DNA from: Capra hircus
Lineage: Eukaryota > Chordata > Mammalia > Artiodactyla > Bovidae
Reading direction: 5' to 3'
DNA length: 64,000 nucleotides
Assembly (NCBI RefSeq): GCF_001704415.2
Contig: NC_030836.1
Location: 24,278,001 to 24,342,000, forward strand
In this document: piece by piece, positions 22,901-33,695 of the stretch
Numbering within the stretch: the first letter of the stretch is position 1
Layout of the letters: each line of letters opens with the position of its first letter
Notes under the pieces: generated by a model
The model's database searches: none
What the model was told of the DNA's origin: nothing
Seen by the model: the letters and a program-made list of their open reading frames with translations, nothing else
Program-made: the position numbers and the translations under genes

Positions 22901-24299
22901 AGGCGGGTGCTAGGGACGGAGTGGCTGGTCATTAGCATGATAAGCACAGCTTGTGGACAGAGGCCCTGGGCTCCAGCTCCAGACTTCCTGCAGGGACATT
23001 CAAGGCCAGCGCCTGCATTAGCTCCACCAGCTTGCTGGCTTTGCCCTCTAGCCTTTTATTCCAGATCATTAAGAGCACAGCCCTCTGGGAGGCTATCTCA
23101 GGGTCTTTGTTTAAAGTGAGAAGCAAGGGCATTTAATTGCCTCAGCTCGACACCCTGCCTTACTCCCTGGTCCCCTCCCTTCCATGCACCCTGCTGGATC
23201 TGTACCCCAGGCCCTCCCACCCACAGCACCTAGGGCCCACAGCTTGTCTTGACACATAATCAGTGTGCGTTCTGAGGCCCTCCTCAAATTATGGCTCTGA
23301 TCTTTACTTCTAAAAGCAGAGCTGGAATTACAGCTTGGCTTAGAGAGACATTTAAATCCCCAGGGTCATAAACCCTTTCAAGTTCTGTTTCAAGACCTTT
23401 GCTGAGGATTTGAACAGGTTTACACCTCTGATGTTGTTCTACTGTGGTGAGTCTGCCAGTTTCCAGAGTGAGACCTCTTGTCCGGGCGTGCTGACTACTT
23501 CAGCTTGTGCCAGTCTCCCATGGTGGGGCTCAGGCCTTAAATGATATCTTCTGCTTTTCCTCCTGCCAGAGTTCCCCCAGGATAGGAGAAGCAGAGAGAC
23601 CGGAGCTGAGACTGCCCCAAAGCAGAATCACAAAGAGAAGGGTATTCTGTAGGAGGCAGGTGATGGGGGCAGGGGGTCACAGTGCTGCAGGTGGGCCTGC
23701 AGGACCCGTGCTCGCATCCTGGGCCCGCAGCTGAGGCTCTTCAACCTTCCTGTGTCTCTCCTTCCTCATGTGTGCAACTGGCACTCTAATCCTTTACAAA
23801 CCGGTGGCTGTTCATGGAGGGGGTTTAACTGGGCTCAGGCACTGTGCTAACATTATCCCTGCAGGACAACTCGACGAGGTGGGCTCATTATTTTTATTCT
23901 ACAGAGCACAGGGGCTCAGGGTGGTTAACTGGTCTCTGTCATGTGGCTGGGAGGTGGTAAAGCTGGAGTCTAAACATGACAGGGGGTCAGAGGTTTGAAA
24001 TCTTTTTCCAAGAAAGATAGTAGACTAGGTCGAACCATTCGGTCTCCTACCAGAGAACCTCCTGGACACTAACAAACCCAATTTTGAGTCCAGTTTGGGG
24101 CTGTGGTTAACTGTAGACTGGACAAGGCTGTGTGGGATGGATCAATAAGCCACAGCACCAGAACTGATTCGTGTCGGCAGTTAAGAGCTGTTTGCTGTCG
24201 CTGGTGCCGCATTCTGATTGATCAGCGCCTGCTCTGGCCAGTTGGTGCCTGCATCTCGCTGGTTTTAAGTATTCTGCATATTGGCCCTGCATCTCAGAG
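22901..24299. other. NAV2 intron with one degraded MIR
   Basis: A reversed MIR at about 23,828-23,990 (CAGGCACTGTGCTAACATTATCCC, ATTTTTATTCTACAGAGCACAGGGGCTCAGGG). Otherwise nothing recognised. Confidence 0.45.
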
Positions 24300-25260
24300 C
24301 CAGGCAGTCAGTCATTCACAAACACCTATCATGAGCACCCTTCTGAGCCAGGCACTGTGCTAGGTAGGAGATTCATTTGCCAACAGAACTAATCCAGTTT
24401 CTGTTTTCCTGATACATACAGCCTAGTAGGAAGACATAGCAGATAAATAAAGAAAAATTAGCACAAATGCCAATAAGGGATGTGAAATAAACTGGATGCT
24501 GCAAAAGACACTAACAGCTGAAACCTTCTTGAGAGAGTGGGTCAGGAATCATTTCTGAGAGAGCGGTGAAATATTTGAGTTTAGACCTGAAGGATAAGAA
24601 TGAGCCAGCCTTATAAAAAGGTGAGAAGCACATTCCAGGCAGAAGGAATAGCATATACAAAGGTTCTGAAAGGAGATACTTGGCAAGTTGCAGGGCTTGA
24701 GTTGGGGATGGAACAGTGGAATGAGGCCAGAGAAACGGCAGGGGTTGGGCTTCCCTGATGGTTCAACAGGTAAAGTATCTGCCTGAGTCGGGAAGATCCC
24801 TTGAAGGAGGAAATGGCAACCCACTCTGGTATTCTTGCTAGAAAAGTCCCATGGATAGGAGCCTAGCAGGCTACAATCCAAAGGGTTGCAAAGAGTTGGA
24901 CACGATTGAGCATGCATGCAATGGAACAGCAACAGAACGCGCTCTACTCTCGAGACCACGGTAAGAAGTCTGGACTCCATTCTATGTGCAGGGGAAATCC
25001 ACTGAGGTAGTTAAGGGCACGGGTAGTGGGATCTGTGTTAAGAAGGTCACAATAGCTGCTGGGTGGAGAAAGCACCACATGAAGGTCACGGAGGAGACAG
25101 TGAGCCCAGTCAGGAGGCCAGAGTGGGCGTTCAAAGAGAAACCATGGCAGCCTGGGCCCGTGTGATGGCAGGCGAGACAGCAAGAAGCAGAGAGATTCGA
25201 GAGACCACTTGAAGGGCCTATGCCCAAGACTCACCCATAAACTAGACGAGGAAGAGAGGA
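24300..25260 (-). mobile_element. L2 LINE fragment, reverse orientation, split by a Bov-tA
   Basis: AAACACCTATCATGAGCACC, GAGCCAGGCACTGTGCTAGG, ACATTCCAGGCAGAAGGAATAGCATATACAAAGG and TGGAATGAGGCCAGAGAAACGG precede a Bov-tA. The same element resumes with GGTAAGAAGTCTGGACTCCATTCTATG, TAGCTGCTGGGTGGAG and AGTCAGGAGGCCAGAG. This is one of the longest L2 pieces in the window. Confidence 0.7.
24747..24920 (+). mobile_element. Bov-tA SINE inserted in L2
   Basis: GGGCTTCCCTGATGGTTCAACAGG, then an internal deletion removing the B-box region, GTCGGGAAGATCCCTTGAAGG, AATGGCAACCCACTCTGGTATTCTTGC and AAAGAGTTGGACACGATTGAGC. Confidence 0.92.
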
Positions 25261-25439
25261 AACCTCAAGATTCAGTAAGTCTTATTAATCATTCTTAGGA
25301 TAGTATTAACTAACTAAGAAATTATACGGCAAACATCCACTACCGTATATGCCAGGTCTCTGCAGCGTCCAGGAATGCTAAGTAGAGTCAGACACCATTC
25401 CGGTTCCTCCCTTTAGTTTAGCCGGGGATACCATACCCA

Positions 25440-25631
25440 TGAGTGCTCACTCAGCCGTGCTTGACTTTTTGGGACCCCATGGACTGTAGCCCACGGGATT
25501 TTTTCCAGCAAGAATACTGGAGGGGGTTGTCATTTCATCCTCCAGGGGATCTTTTTAATCCAGGGATCATACATATTTCCAATACAACGTCTCCTGTGTC
25601 TCCTATATTGCACCGAGACACTGGGAAAGCA
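25440..25631 (-). mobile_element. Bov-tA SINE, reverse orientation (diverged)
   Basis: TGCTCACTCAGCCGTGCTTGAC, GACCCCATGGACTGTAGCCC, AAGAATACTGGAGGGGGTTGTCATTTC, CAGGGATCATACATATTTCC and a degraded head ending CACTGGGAAAGC. Confidence 0.85.
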
Positions 25632-25959
25632 CAGACCACACCTAGGAGCAGACAATTCAAAAGGCATGTTAAATGCTACCAGAGAGCAAAACATAGGTTA
25701 CCAGCAGACCCTGGATGGATGAGACGTGCCCAGAGGACCCTGTCTGGGGTTAGAGAAGGAGAGGAGGGGGCAAGGAGGCTTCCTAGGAAAGACAGGGCTG
25801 GGGCCAATCCTGGAGCATGAATGGGGGTTATGCAGGTAAGGGAAGCCAGGAGGTCATTCCTGAAAATTCCAAGACCCAGCTGAATCCATGACTACTCAGC
25901 ACTGGCACACCCTCCTCCTTTAGAGATGGGTAGCACAGTACCCCAGGGAGAACATGGGA

Positions 25960-26120
25960 GTTAAATGGGGTTGGAGTCTAAGCTCTTCTGCCACTCACTG
26001 CCCAGGTGCCCCTGGGCAAGTCACTTAGATCCACTGACCCAGGACTCATCTGTGAAACGGGGCAAACTCCTTACTGGGTCGTCTGGGAGGTTAAAGCATT
26101 TAGGGGGAGAATCCCTAGAA
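25960..26120 (+). mobile_element. MIR SINE
   Basis: GGGTTGGAGTCTAAGCTCTTCTGCCACTCACTG, CCCCTGGGCAAGTCACTTAG, CTCATCTGTGAAACGGGGCAAACTCC. Confidence 0.75.
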
Positions 26121-29104
26121 GTGTAGCCATTGTTGACAATGAGGCTCAGAGGCCAGAGCAGACAACAAACTAGCAAGAATCCTAGGGAGGAGCTATGACA
26201 GCCTCCCAGAGGGCATCCATCCCTAGGGTACCCAGAGCCCTGGTGAGCTGTCCCACACCAAAAACCGAGAAATGATCCTTTCTTCCTGCAGGAGCTCCTG
26301 CAGAACAAGGCAGTGGGTACCTGGAGATCCACTCCCGCATGGTACTCGGGCCAACAGGAGGACACCCTGTAGGACTCACCCTCTGGAGCCACCTGTGTGC
26401 CTGTACAGGATGACACCCCAGACTCCTGCCCAAGCCGAGATGCCCTGCGGGTCCGCTGCTCGCCTCCTCTGCGACTGAAGCCACCGCACCCTCGTGAGGG
26501 ACCCATGGGTCGTGTCCTGGAAGCCCACAGAGGCAGCCAGGGAGGATTATTTTTTAAGCCTTGTTTTGCCACCCAAGGGCTTTTGAGTCCCTCTCCCCAA
26601 ATCTCAGGGTAAAAGCTTAAATGGAAAGGAGGCAACAGAAATCCTCAAGCCGGGCCCTGAGCCCATCGAGCCATGCAACCACCTCATTTCCCTCCATTCC
26701 CCATTTAATCTCCTCCACACAATCTTGCAACATCCCTCAAAACATCAGAGTCCCTCTTCAGATCTCATTTCAGGCGATTTTACAGGCACCACAGATTAAT
26801 GAGGGAGATAAATCAAAGTGCGCAGAGGATGAGGGGAAACAATAAGGCTGTAGCTGCCGCAGACAAAGCCGCCCTCCTCTTCCTGACATCCTGAGACAAA
26901 GGCCACGGGGGTGGATGGCAGAGGCCACTCCCAGAGGAGATAGACCCTGAGGGCCACTAGGTGTGACCAACAGGATTAATGCAACTCTGAAACCTCTGGT
27001 GGAAGCTCTGGAACCAAAGAAGCCAGATGTCCTTAAGAGGGAAATATTACCCCCGTAGCTTCAAGCATCCCTAAACTCTGCTGAGGGAAGGGCTAGAGTT
27101 TCCTCAGCAGCAGGAGAGTTTGGCTTGGGCCACACCCTCAGGCTTTCTTATGACTGAGCCTCCAGGTGGAGAAAATCAGACTGAAAAGAGGACTGTCTCA
27201 AAGGGCCCCGGGCTGTCACCTTTGCAAGCACCCTCAGCCAGTGTAAGGTCCTAAGGAGACGATCAGCCCTCACTCATGGAGCTTCCAGTGAGGGTCACCT
27301 TCTGGAAGGATGGCATCAAACCTTTGAACAAACAGGGAGGCAAGCTCGATGATGGAAAGCAAAGGTTTCTGAATTCAAATCCTATCCTTGCCCCTTAAGG
27401 GAATGTGGCTTTGGGAAGGAATGTCACCTTTCAGAGCCTGTCTCCTTATCTGTAAAGCTCATGGTCTTGTCCAAATCCATTCCCAGTTTTGCTCTCCAGG
27501 ACTCTGGTAGACCATACAAAGCCTGCCAACTGCATGAAAAAATCATAGTGCGGGAAGTCCCCCCACCCTCCAATGGTTCATCCCCAAGGCAGCCCACTCC
27601 CCTCTAGACAGGCAGAGCCCCCTGCTAGTGCTGATTTAGGGAACAATGTCCTTCCAAGTCTAATTAAGTCCTGAGTCAAAACATCCACCAAAATAAATAC
27701 AATTCATGGCTTATCAGTCACTTGGAATTTTATCTCGATGAAAACAAGACTATAGTCCCATGAACTTCAGCTCCTAATATAGTTTTGGTGATGCTCCAAG
27801 TTAGAGCAAAACCCATTATCATGTATAATGAATGGATTTTCTCCAAAGTGCCAGGAAGGTACAGGCCCCCACCACTTCTGCTCACAGCTCTGTCTGCCCT
27901 GCCTTCCCCTTTTGCAAGATGTCATTTGGTCCTTCAGCCTGTGCCTGCCATCAGCAACACTGCCACCTGCCTCCCTTGCTAAGTGCCTCTTGGCTCAGCC
28001 TTGAAGCACAGTGAGGATGGACATTGAGGCTTTCTCTCCTCTGGAGGAGATCTGCTGCATGAGAAGAGGGGTCTACACACATCAGGGACCAGGGGCGAGC
28101 ACTGCACTCTTACTCGAAATGCCATCACACAACAACAGCTGTCATCGAGACCATCAGAGCTGAAAGGTTGGTGGGGTCCCGGCCCTGCACGGATGAGCAC
28201 AGTCCTGAGTCATTCTGTACTTGTCCTTCAAGTGACAAACAAGAACACCAAGTCTGGGAGCTCAAGGACTTTAAACATCAGTAGGTCAGACCACGTGGAT
28301 GAAGGAACAGGGGTGCAGGGACGGGAAGCACCTTACTCAAGATGCCCAGTGAGGGCAGAAGAGATCCAGGACAAGTACTCTTGATTCCTAGTGCACCCCA
28401 TCCCTTCCTGCATGGACCGCATTCTTCGCCTAAGAGATGACGTGCGCTTTCATCAGTTACTTGTTCATGCTCTCCAAACTCGCACCGAGGCAGCTTTGCT
28501 CCCCAGAGCCTGGAGGACAGAGTGGTCACTGGACCTCTAACAATCTCCCCCGGCCTCGATTTCCTCACCGGCAGAGTGAGAGGGCTGCAGCGGGGACCCT
28601 CTCATGCCACCTTGGACAGTGAGCTTCTCTTCAAAGACGCAGTGCTGGGAAAATACATTAGAATGCCAGGTAATCTTGAACAGAAACTCTGGGCTGGCAC
28701 AGTGTCCCATACTGACCAGCCTAAAGGCTACACTTAACCAGAACACTTTCTACAGTTGGTGTCAGAACTCCTACACCAGGCTTATTTCATCAGCTCTTAT
28801 ATTTCAGTAACAAATCACAGCTAGGCTGCTCTTCAAACAGGACAAAGATATTAAAGGAAACAAAAGGAAAATCCCAAACAGATAATAAAGTAAGCAGACC
28901 TATTTTGACACTTGGATAGTATTTCTAAAGGATCTCTCAAATCATCACTGACAGGAAAAGAAACCACTTGTAGCTTATTACAGTAACAACAAGTTCCCAT
29001 CATAGGATGACATTTAGCCCCCAGGGCTACCCCAGTCCTTCCAGGTCCCATAAATCTCTTTGGCACTTAGCATGTGGCTTATTGAGGCTCTGCTCTTCTC
29101 AATT
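26121..29104. other. NAV2 intron, mostly unique
   Basis: A MIR remnant lies at about 27,345-27,460 (CTGAATTCAAATCCTATCCTTGCC, CTCCTTATCTGTAAAGCTCATGG). The 204-codon minus frame at 26,021-26,635 has no family similarity and partly overlaps the preceding MIR. No exon supported. Confidence 0.45.
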
Positions 29105-29215
29105 TGATTGCAAGCTTCTTGAGGGCAGGGAGCAGAGATGATGGTCTGACTTCCCTTTGGATCCTCAGGGCCTAGTGCATGGGAGATGCTCCATCAATAT
29201 TAAACAACCATCAGC
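29105..29215 (+). mobile_element. L2 LINE 3' end
   Basis: ATTGCAAGCTTCTTGAGGGCAGGGAGCAGAG and CTCAGGGCCTAGTGCATGGGAGATGCTCCATCAATATTAAAC follow the L2 3' terminus in sense. Confidence 0.7.
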
Positions 29216-29539
29216 ATTTTCTATAAACTGTCATATATCAAGACACAGTCCAAATACTTTGCTGAAATACAACTGACCCATAGCATTGCTTAACATTCAT
29301 CAGCCAATTCAGTCAACGTGTTCCTCCTCTATGTGCTCATGCTCTCCTATCGTTGACAGTCAAGGCCATCAACCAGACTAGGCAGCATGGTGCCCAGCAT
29401 CTGATAGGTATGTAGTAAATATGTGAAGAAATGCATGACTCAGAGTTGGTTACGTAATGGTGGGGTGGGGTGGCATTAGGCTCAGGCTGCCACTTACATG
29501 TAATAAAACAGTGATGGTCACTAAGCAGTTCTCCATGTA

Positions 29540-29860
29540 TTTTCTATTCTCCCAGCAGAAATGTACTTCTCCTGATCTCTGAATTTAAGTGTAGCCCTGT
29601 GACTTCCTTTGGCCAAAGACAAATGAGTGTAAGTTACAGAGGCCATTCCCTGGTAGGAGCTTTTAAGAGACAGCATGTCTTCTCTTTGCCATGGGGACTG
29701 TCAGTCCTCTAAACAGTCGTCTCTTTGGCACCCTGGGTCCTAGGGTGAGAATGACGTACATTACAGTCTCCCACTGACATGCAATGGCCAGATACTGAGG
29801 GTAGGTTTGGGGGAGTTGCTTGTTACACGGCACAACCTAGCCTGTACTGACTGAGGTAAA
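29540..29860 (+). mobile_element. Ancient mammalian interspersed repeat (family not named)
   Basis: AGCCCTGTGACTTCCTTTGGCCAAAGACAAATGAGTG, CTTTTAAGAGACAGCATGTC, CTTTGCCATGGGGAC, GCACCCTGGGTCCTAGGGTGAG and TTGTTACACGGCACAACCTAGCCTG occur in the order of a widespread old mammalian repeat whose name I cannot assign with confidence. Confidence 0.5.
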
Positions 29861-31364
29861 GACTTGTCTAGGTACTCAGATGCAAACATACTATTTTCTG
29901 TTCCAGAGCACAGGTGTAGTCCGATTCTGACCTGGGGTGGGGGGCCTATGCTTCAGGTTGCTGGGGGAGGAAGCACAGAAAAAGGTGCTCCGTTTGGACT
30001 TTTTTCTTTGACCTCTTTTCCTTTCATATTGCTAGATATCATCTCATCCATAGACAGAAGAATGATCAAGTCTCCAAATTACCTTTAAGCAACTACTGAA
30101 AAGGAACCACTTTTGGAAAAAGTACTTTGGAGGAGCAATTGTCCTCTCCATCCCCCCATACACACATACTCCACTGTGCTTCTCCTGTGGTGTAACCTGG
30201 AACAAAGCTATGAAGCTGAGCAACATTAGGGAGTGAAAGGTTCTTGTGGGGCCGCTACACAGCTTTTTTTTTTTTTTTTTTCAAGTGAAAACACTGCATA
30301 CATGAGAAATAACACCCCACAGACACTGAGCGAATTCTTTCTCTTCTCTTTACAACCCCCTGGGAGAATTCCTTTGTAGCTTAAGGTGCAGATGGCTTGC
30401 TTCCTGTCAGCACTAGCCCCCTGTTCAGCACACATGGCCTCTGCCCAGCCATTCCACAAGCAGACACTCTCTCTTAAAAAGGAAGTCAGTGGTACCAGCA
30501 GAAAAGACACACTTGGGAAAGGCCAGTGCAGTAATTACTACCCTGTACCACAGAAATACAGGTTTGCCCCTAAGGCTCCTTTAAGAGCTTTTAGATTAAA
30601 ACGACTTTCACTCTCTCCTAGTTTCTGTTCTTTTGCTACACACAGGGAGGAGAAAGCGGAAAGGGATGAAAAGCAAACACAATGGAGATCACTGATGCTG
30701 GGCACTGTGCTAGAGGCATCTTCTTTTTCCACGAAATTGAGTATAACCCTGGAATGCAGGAGGGGGGAAATGCTGGGCACACTAGTGGATACAATAGGCA
30801 GCTATAAGGCAGTGAGAAGGAGTAGGCCAGCAGAATGAGAGAGGGGAGAGGGGAAGGGCTAGGGTGACAGAGCAATCGAGAAGGACACAGAGAGATCAAC
30901 TGACTGTCCCGAGCAAGACAAGATGAAGACCAGAAAGGTGGCGGCGAAACAAGGCAAAGTTCATTTTCACTTAGGCTGGTGGGAAACTCCATGGTGAATT
31001 ACCACGAAAATATGCAACCATGCAGGACCTTATGTACATCTGTATTCTCAGTTTTCTCCCTTTTCTGCATGTCACATTCTCACTTAAACTCCCTCGCCCT
31101 GTCCTAATGCTTCATTATTTTAATTTACGATTGTTCTTTCATTATACATCATTACTCTAAGCTGTTATAAAAGAAGAGGGCTTAACTATTAATTAATTAA
31201 ATATAAAGGAAACAGAATGGCAGGGGGTAGAGCCTAGATTGCCCGGAATGGCTTGCAGGACTGAGGAAAAATCAGTGCATTTATCTTTGTCTGGTACTTT
31301 ACAAAGGACTCTCCTCACCTCCACCTCAGGCCCTCCTTACAATGGTCTTGTGATACACGTACCA
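29861..31364. other. NAV2 intron with a poly(T) tract
   Basis: Holds an 18-base T-run at 30,264-30,281 and a short TTAA-type repeat near 31,190-31,203. The 150-codon plus frame at 30,386-30,838 and the overlapping minus frames have no recognisable similarity. Confidence 0.45.
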
Positions 31365-31547
31365 CAGTGGTCCCCAGCTTATTTGGCACCAGGGACTGAT
31401 TTCGTGGAAGACAACTTTCCCATGGACTGGGGGTGACAGGGGATGCTTTAAGTGCATTACATTTATTGTGCATTTTATTTCTAAAATAACGCTGCCATTG
31501 ATCTGACAGGAGGTACTAGTCCATGGTCTGGAGGTTGGGGACCGCTG
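31365..31547. mobile_element. hAT-type non-autonomous DNA transposon remnant
   Basis: Ends are imperfect inverted repeats: CAGTGGTCCCCAGC on the left, and GTTGGGGACCGCTG on the right, which is CAGCGGTCCCCAAC reversed. Inside are TTTGGCACCAGGGACTGATTTCGTGGAAGACAA and TACATTTATTGTGCATTTTATTTC, typical of a common mammalian hAT-like family. An 8-bp target duplication is not clear. Confidence 0.7.
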
Positions 31548-32398
31548 CATGTGAATACTGTCCTCATTTTAGAGACAAAACCATGAAACTCAGAGGTGCT
31601 GTCTAGCCCGCTGGTCCCTCCACAGCAAACCCCACAGCTGCCTCTAGAAATAGCGATGAGCTGGTTTACAGTAGCACTACTCAAAAGAACTCTCTGCAGA
31701 GATGAAATGCTGTCTATCTACTGAGGAGTGTCTGCATTCTCCAACAGGGTAGCCCTGAACCATGTGGGACTTGGGAGCACCTGAAATGCGGCTCCTGTGG
31801 CCAAGCGGCTGACTTCTAATTTGGATTAATTTATGCTGCATGGCCATACCCTTCTCAGGGCTTGAGAGCCCCGCTGGGCAGCGGGGCAGAGCAGGCCTTT
31901 AGTCTCCCACTCCCACCACGTGGATGTGGGGAAATGGCCAGAGATGGCATGACATGGGATTAGATAGAAGAAGGCGAAACTCTGCCCCTTTGCCTTACTC
32001 GGTGATGACGGGAAGATTAGGAAATGACAGCACCCAAAAGACCCAGGGGGAGAGAGTAAGGGGAAGGGAAGGAACATTTTAGGGGAGCTCTCCTTAAACC
32101 ACGGCTCCAGCCATGCACCCCTGCAGACCCCCAAACTCTGGGTAGACGAACGCCAGCCATGCCTCAGGGACTACAGTGGTAAGTCAGGAGCAGGGAGAAT
32201 TCTTCGAATGACTGCAGATTATCTGTAGATTCTGGGGGCCCTGGTTTCTGGGATCACTCAAGGGAAGGATGAGCCTGGCCTGGAATCATGAAATTGTGGA
32301 CTCTGGCAAGTGGCACAAGTTGGCAGCAGGTCAGAATCCATAAACAGGGATCCTCCTCCAAACCTGCAAGGAGACCAAGGGGTAAACTGGTCCAGCAT
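31548..32398. other. NAV2 intron, no feature recognised
   Basis: No exon or repeat recognised. Confidence 0.4.
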
Positions 32399-32409
32399 TG
32401 TATAAGAGC

Positions 32410-32688
32410 TGCTGCTACCGCTGCTGCTAAGTCGCTTCAGTCATGTCCGACTGTGCAACCCCATAGGCGGCAGCCCACCAGACTCCCCCATCCTTGGGAT
32501 CCTCCCAGGCAAGAACACTGGAGTGGGTTGCCATTTCCTTCTCCAATGCATGAAAGTGAAAAGTGAAAGTGAAGTCACTTAGTCGTGTCTGACTCCTAGT
32601 GACCCCATGGACTGCAGCCTCCCAGGCTCCTCTGTCCATGGGATTTGCCAGGCAAGAGTACTGGAGTGGGGTGCCACTGCCTTCTCCA
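32410..32688 (-). mobile_element. BOV-A2 SINE, reverse orientation
   Basis: GCTGCTGCTAAGTCGCTTCAGTCATGTCCGACTG, GAACACTGGAGTGGGTTGCCATTTCC, linker GTGAAAAGTGAAAGTGAAGTC, second monomer ending GGAGTGGGGTGCCACTGCCTTCTCC. Flanking copies of TGTATAAGAGC (32,399-32,409) and TGTGTAAGAGC (32,689-32,699) are the likely target duplication. Confidence 0.95.
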
Positions 32689-32699
32689 TGTGTAAGAGC

Positions 32700-32984
32700 A
32701 AGCCTTCTCAAATGGAGACGCAGACATAGAGAATGGTTTGTGAACACGGCAGGGGAAAGAGGGTGGGATGAGCTGACATAGAAGCACCGACATATACTCA
32801 GCACCGTGTGTGAAACAGACGGCTAGCAGGAAGCTGTTTAATGCAGGGAGCCAGCCCGGAGTTCTGTGACCACATATGGTGGTGGATGGAAGGGTGCACA
32901 GGAGGTTGAAGAAGGACGGGATACATGTATACATACACACACACACATAGTTATAACTGATTTGAGTTGTTTCATGACAGAAAC
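32700..32984. other. Intron between BOV-A2 and BovB, with a short (CA)n
   Basis: A short ATACATGTATACATACACACACACACATA tract lies near 32,921-32,949. Nothing else recognised. Confidence 0.5.
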
Positions 32985-33088
32985 CCAAGAGAACGCACTG
33001 GTCATAGCAAACACTCTCTTCCAACAACATAAGAGAAGACTCTACACATGGACATCACCAGATGGTCAATACGGAAATTAGATTGACT

Positions 33089-33586
33089 GCATATTCAAAA
33101 GCAGAGGCATTATTTTGCCGACTAAGGTCCATCTAGTCAAGGCTATGGTTTTTGCAGTAGTCCTGTATGGATGTGAGAGTTGGACTGTGAAGAAGGCTGA
33201 GCGCCAAAGAATTGATGCTTTTGAACTGTGGTGTTGGAGAAGACTCTTGAGAGTCCCCTGGACTGCAAGGAGATCCAACCAGTCCATTCTGAAGGAGATC
33301 AACCCTGGGATTTCTTTGGAAGGAATGATGCTAAAGCTGAAACTGCAGTACTTTGGCCACCTCATGTGAAGAGTTGACTCATTGGAAAAGACTTTGATGC
33401 TGGGAGGGATTGGGGGCAGGAGAAGAAGGGGACGACAGAGGATGAGATGGCTGGATGGCATCACGGACTCGATGGACGTGAGTCTGAGTGAACTCAGGGA
33501 GTTGGTGATGGACAGGGAGGCCTGGCATGCTGCAATTCATGGGGTCGCAAAGAGTCGGGCACGACTGAGCGACTGAACTGAACTGA
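33089..33586 (+). mobile_element. Second BovB 3' fragment nested in the larger BovB
   Basis: Starts GCATATTCAAAAGCAGAGGC and runs through the ORF2 C-terminal region (GTCCATCTAGTCAAGGC, TGTGGTGTTGGAGAAGACTC, GCTGGATGGCATCACGGAC) to GACTGAACTGAACTGA. The flanking larger element is continuous across it (..AAATTAGATTGACT / TATTCTTTGCAGCC..), and its own 3' end occurs again about 2 kb downstream. It is less degraded than the corresponding part of the host copy. Confidence 0.93.
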
Positions 33587-33695
33587 TATTCTTTGCAGCC
33601 AAAGATGGAGAAGCTCTGTACAGTCAGTAAAAACAAGACTGGGAACTGACTGTGGCTCGGATCATGAACTCGTTATTGCCAAATTCAGACTTAAA

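Noticed and set aside
26021..26635. 204-codon minus-strand frame on the NAV2 strand
   Set aside because: Overlaps a MIR at one end, shows no family similarity and does not match the NAV2 blocks expected downstream of the exon.
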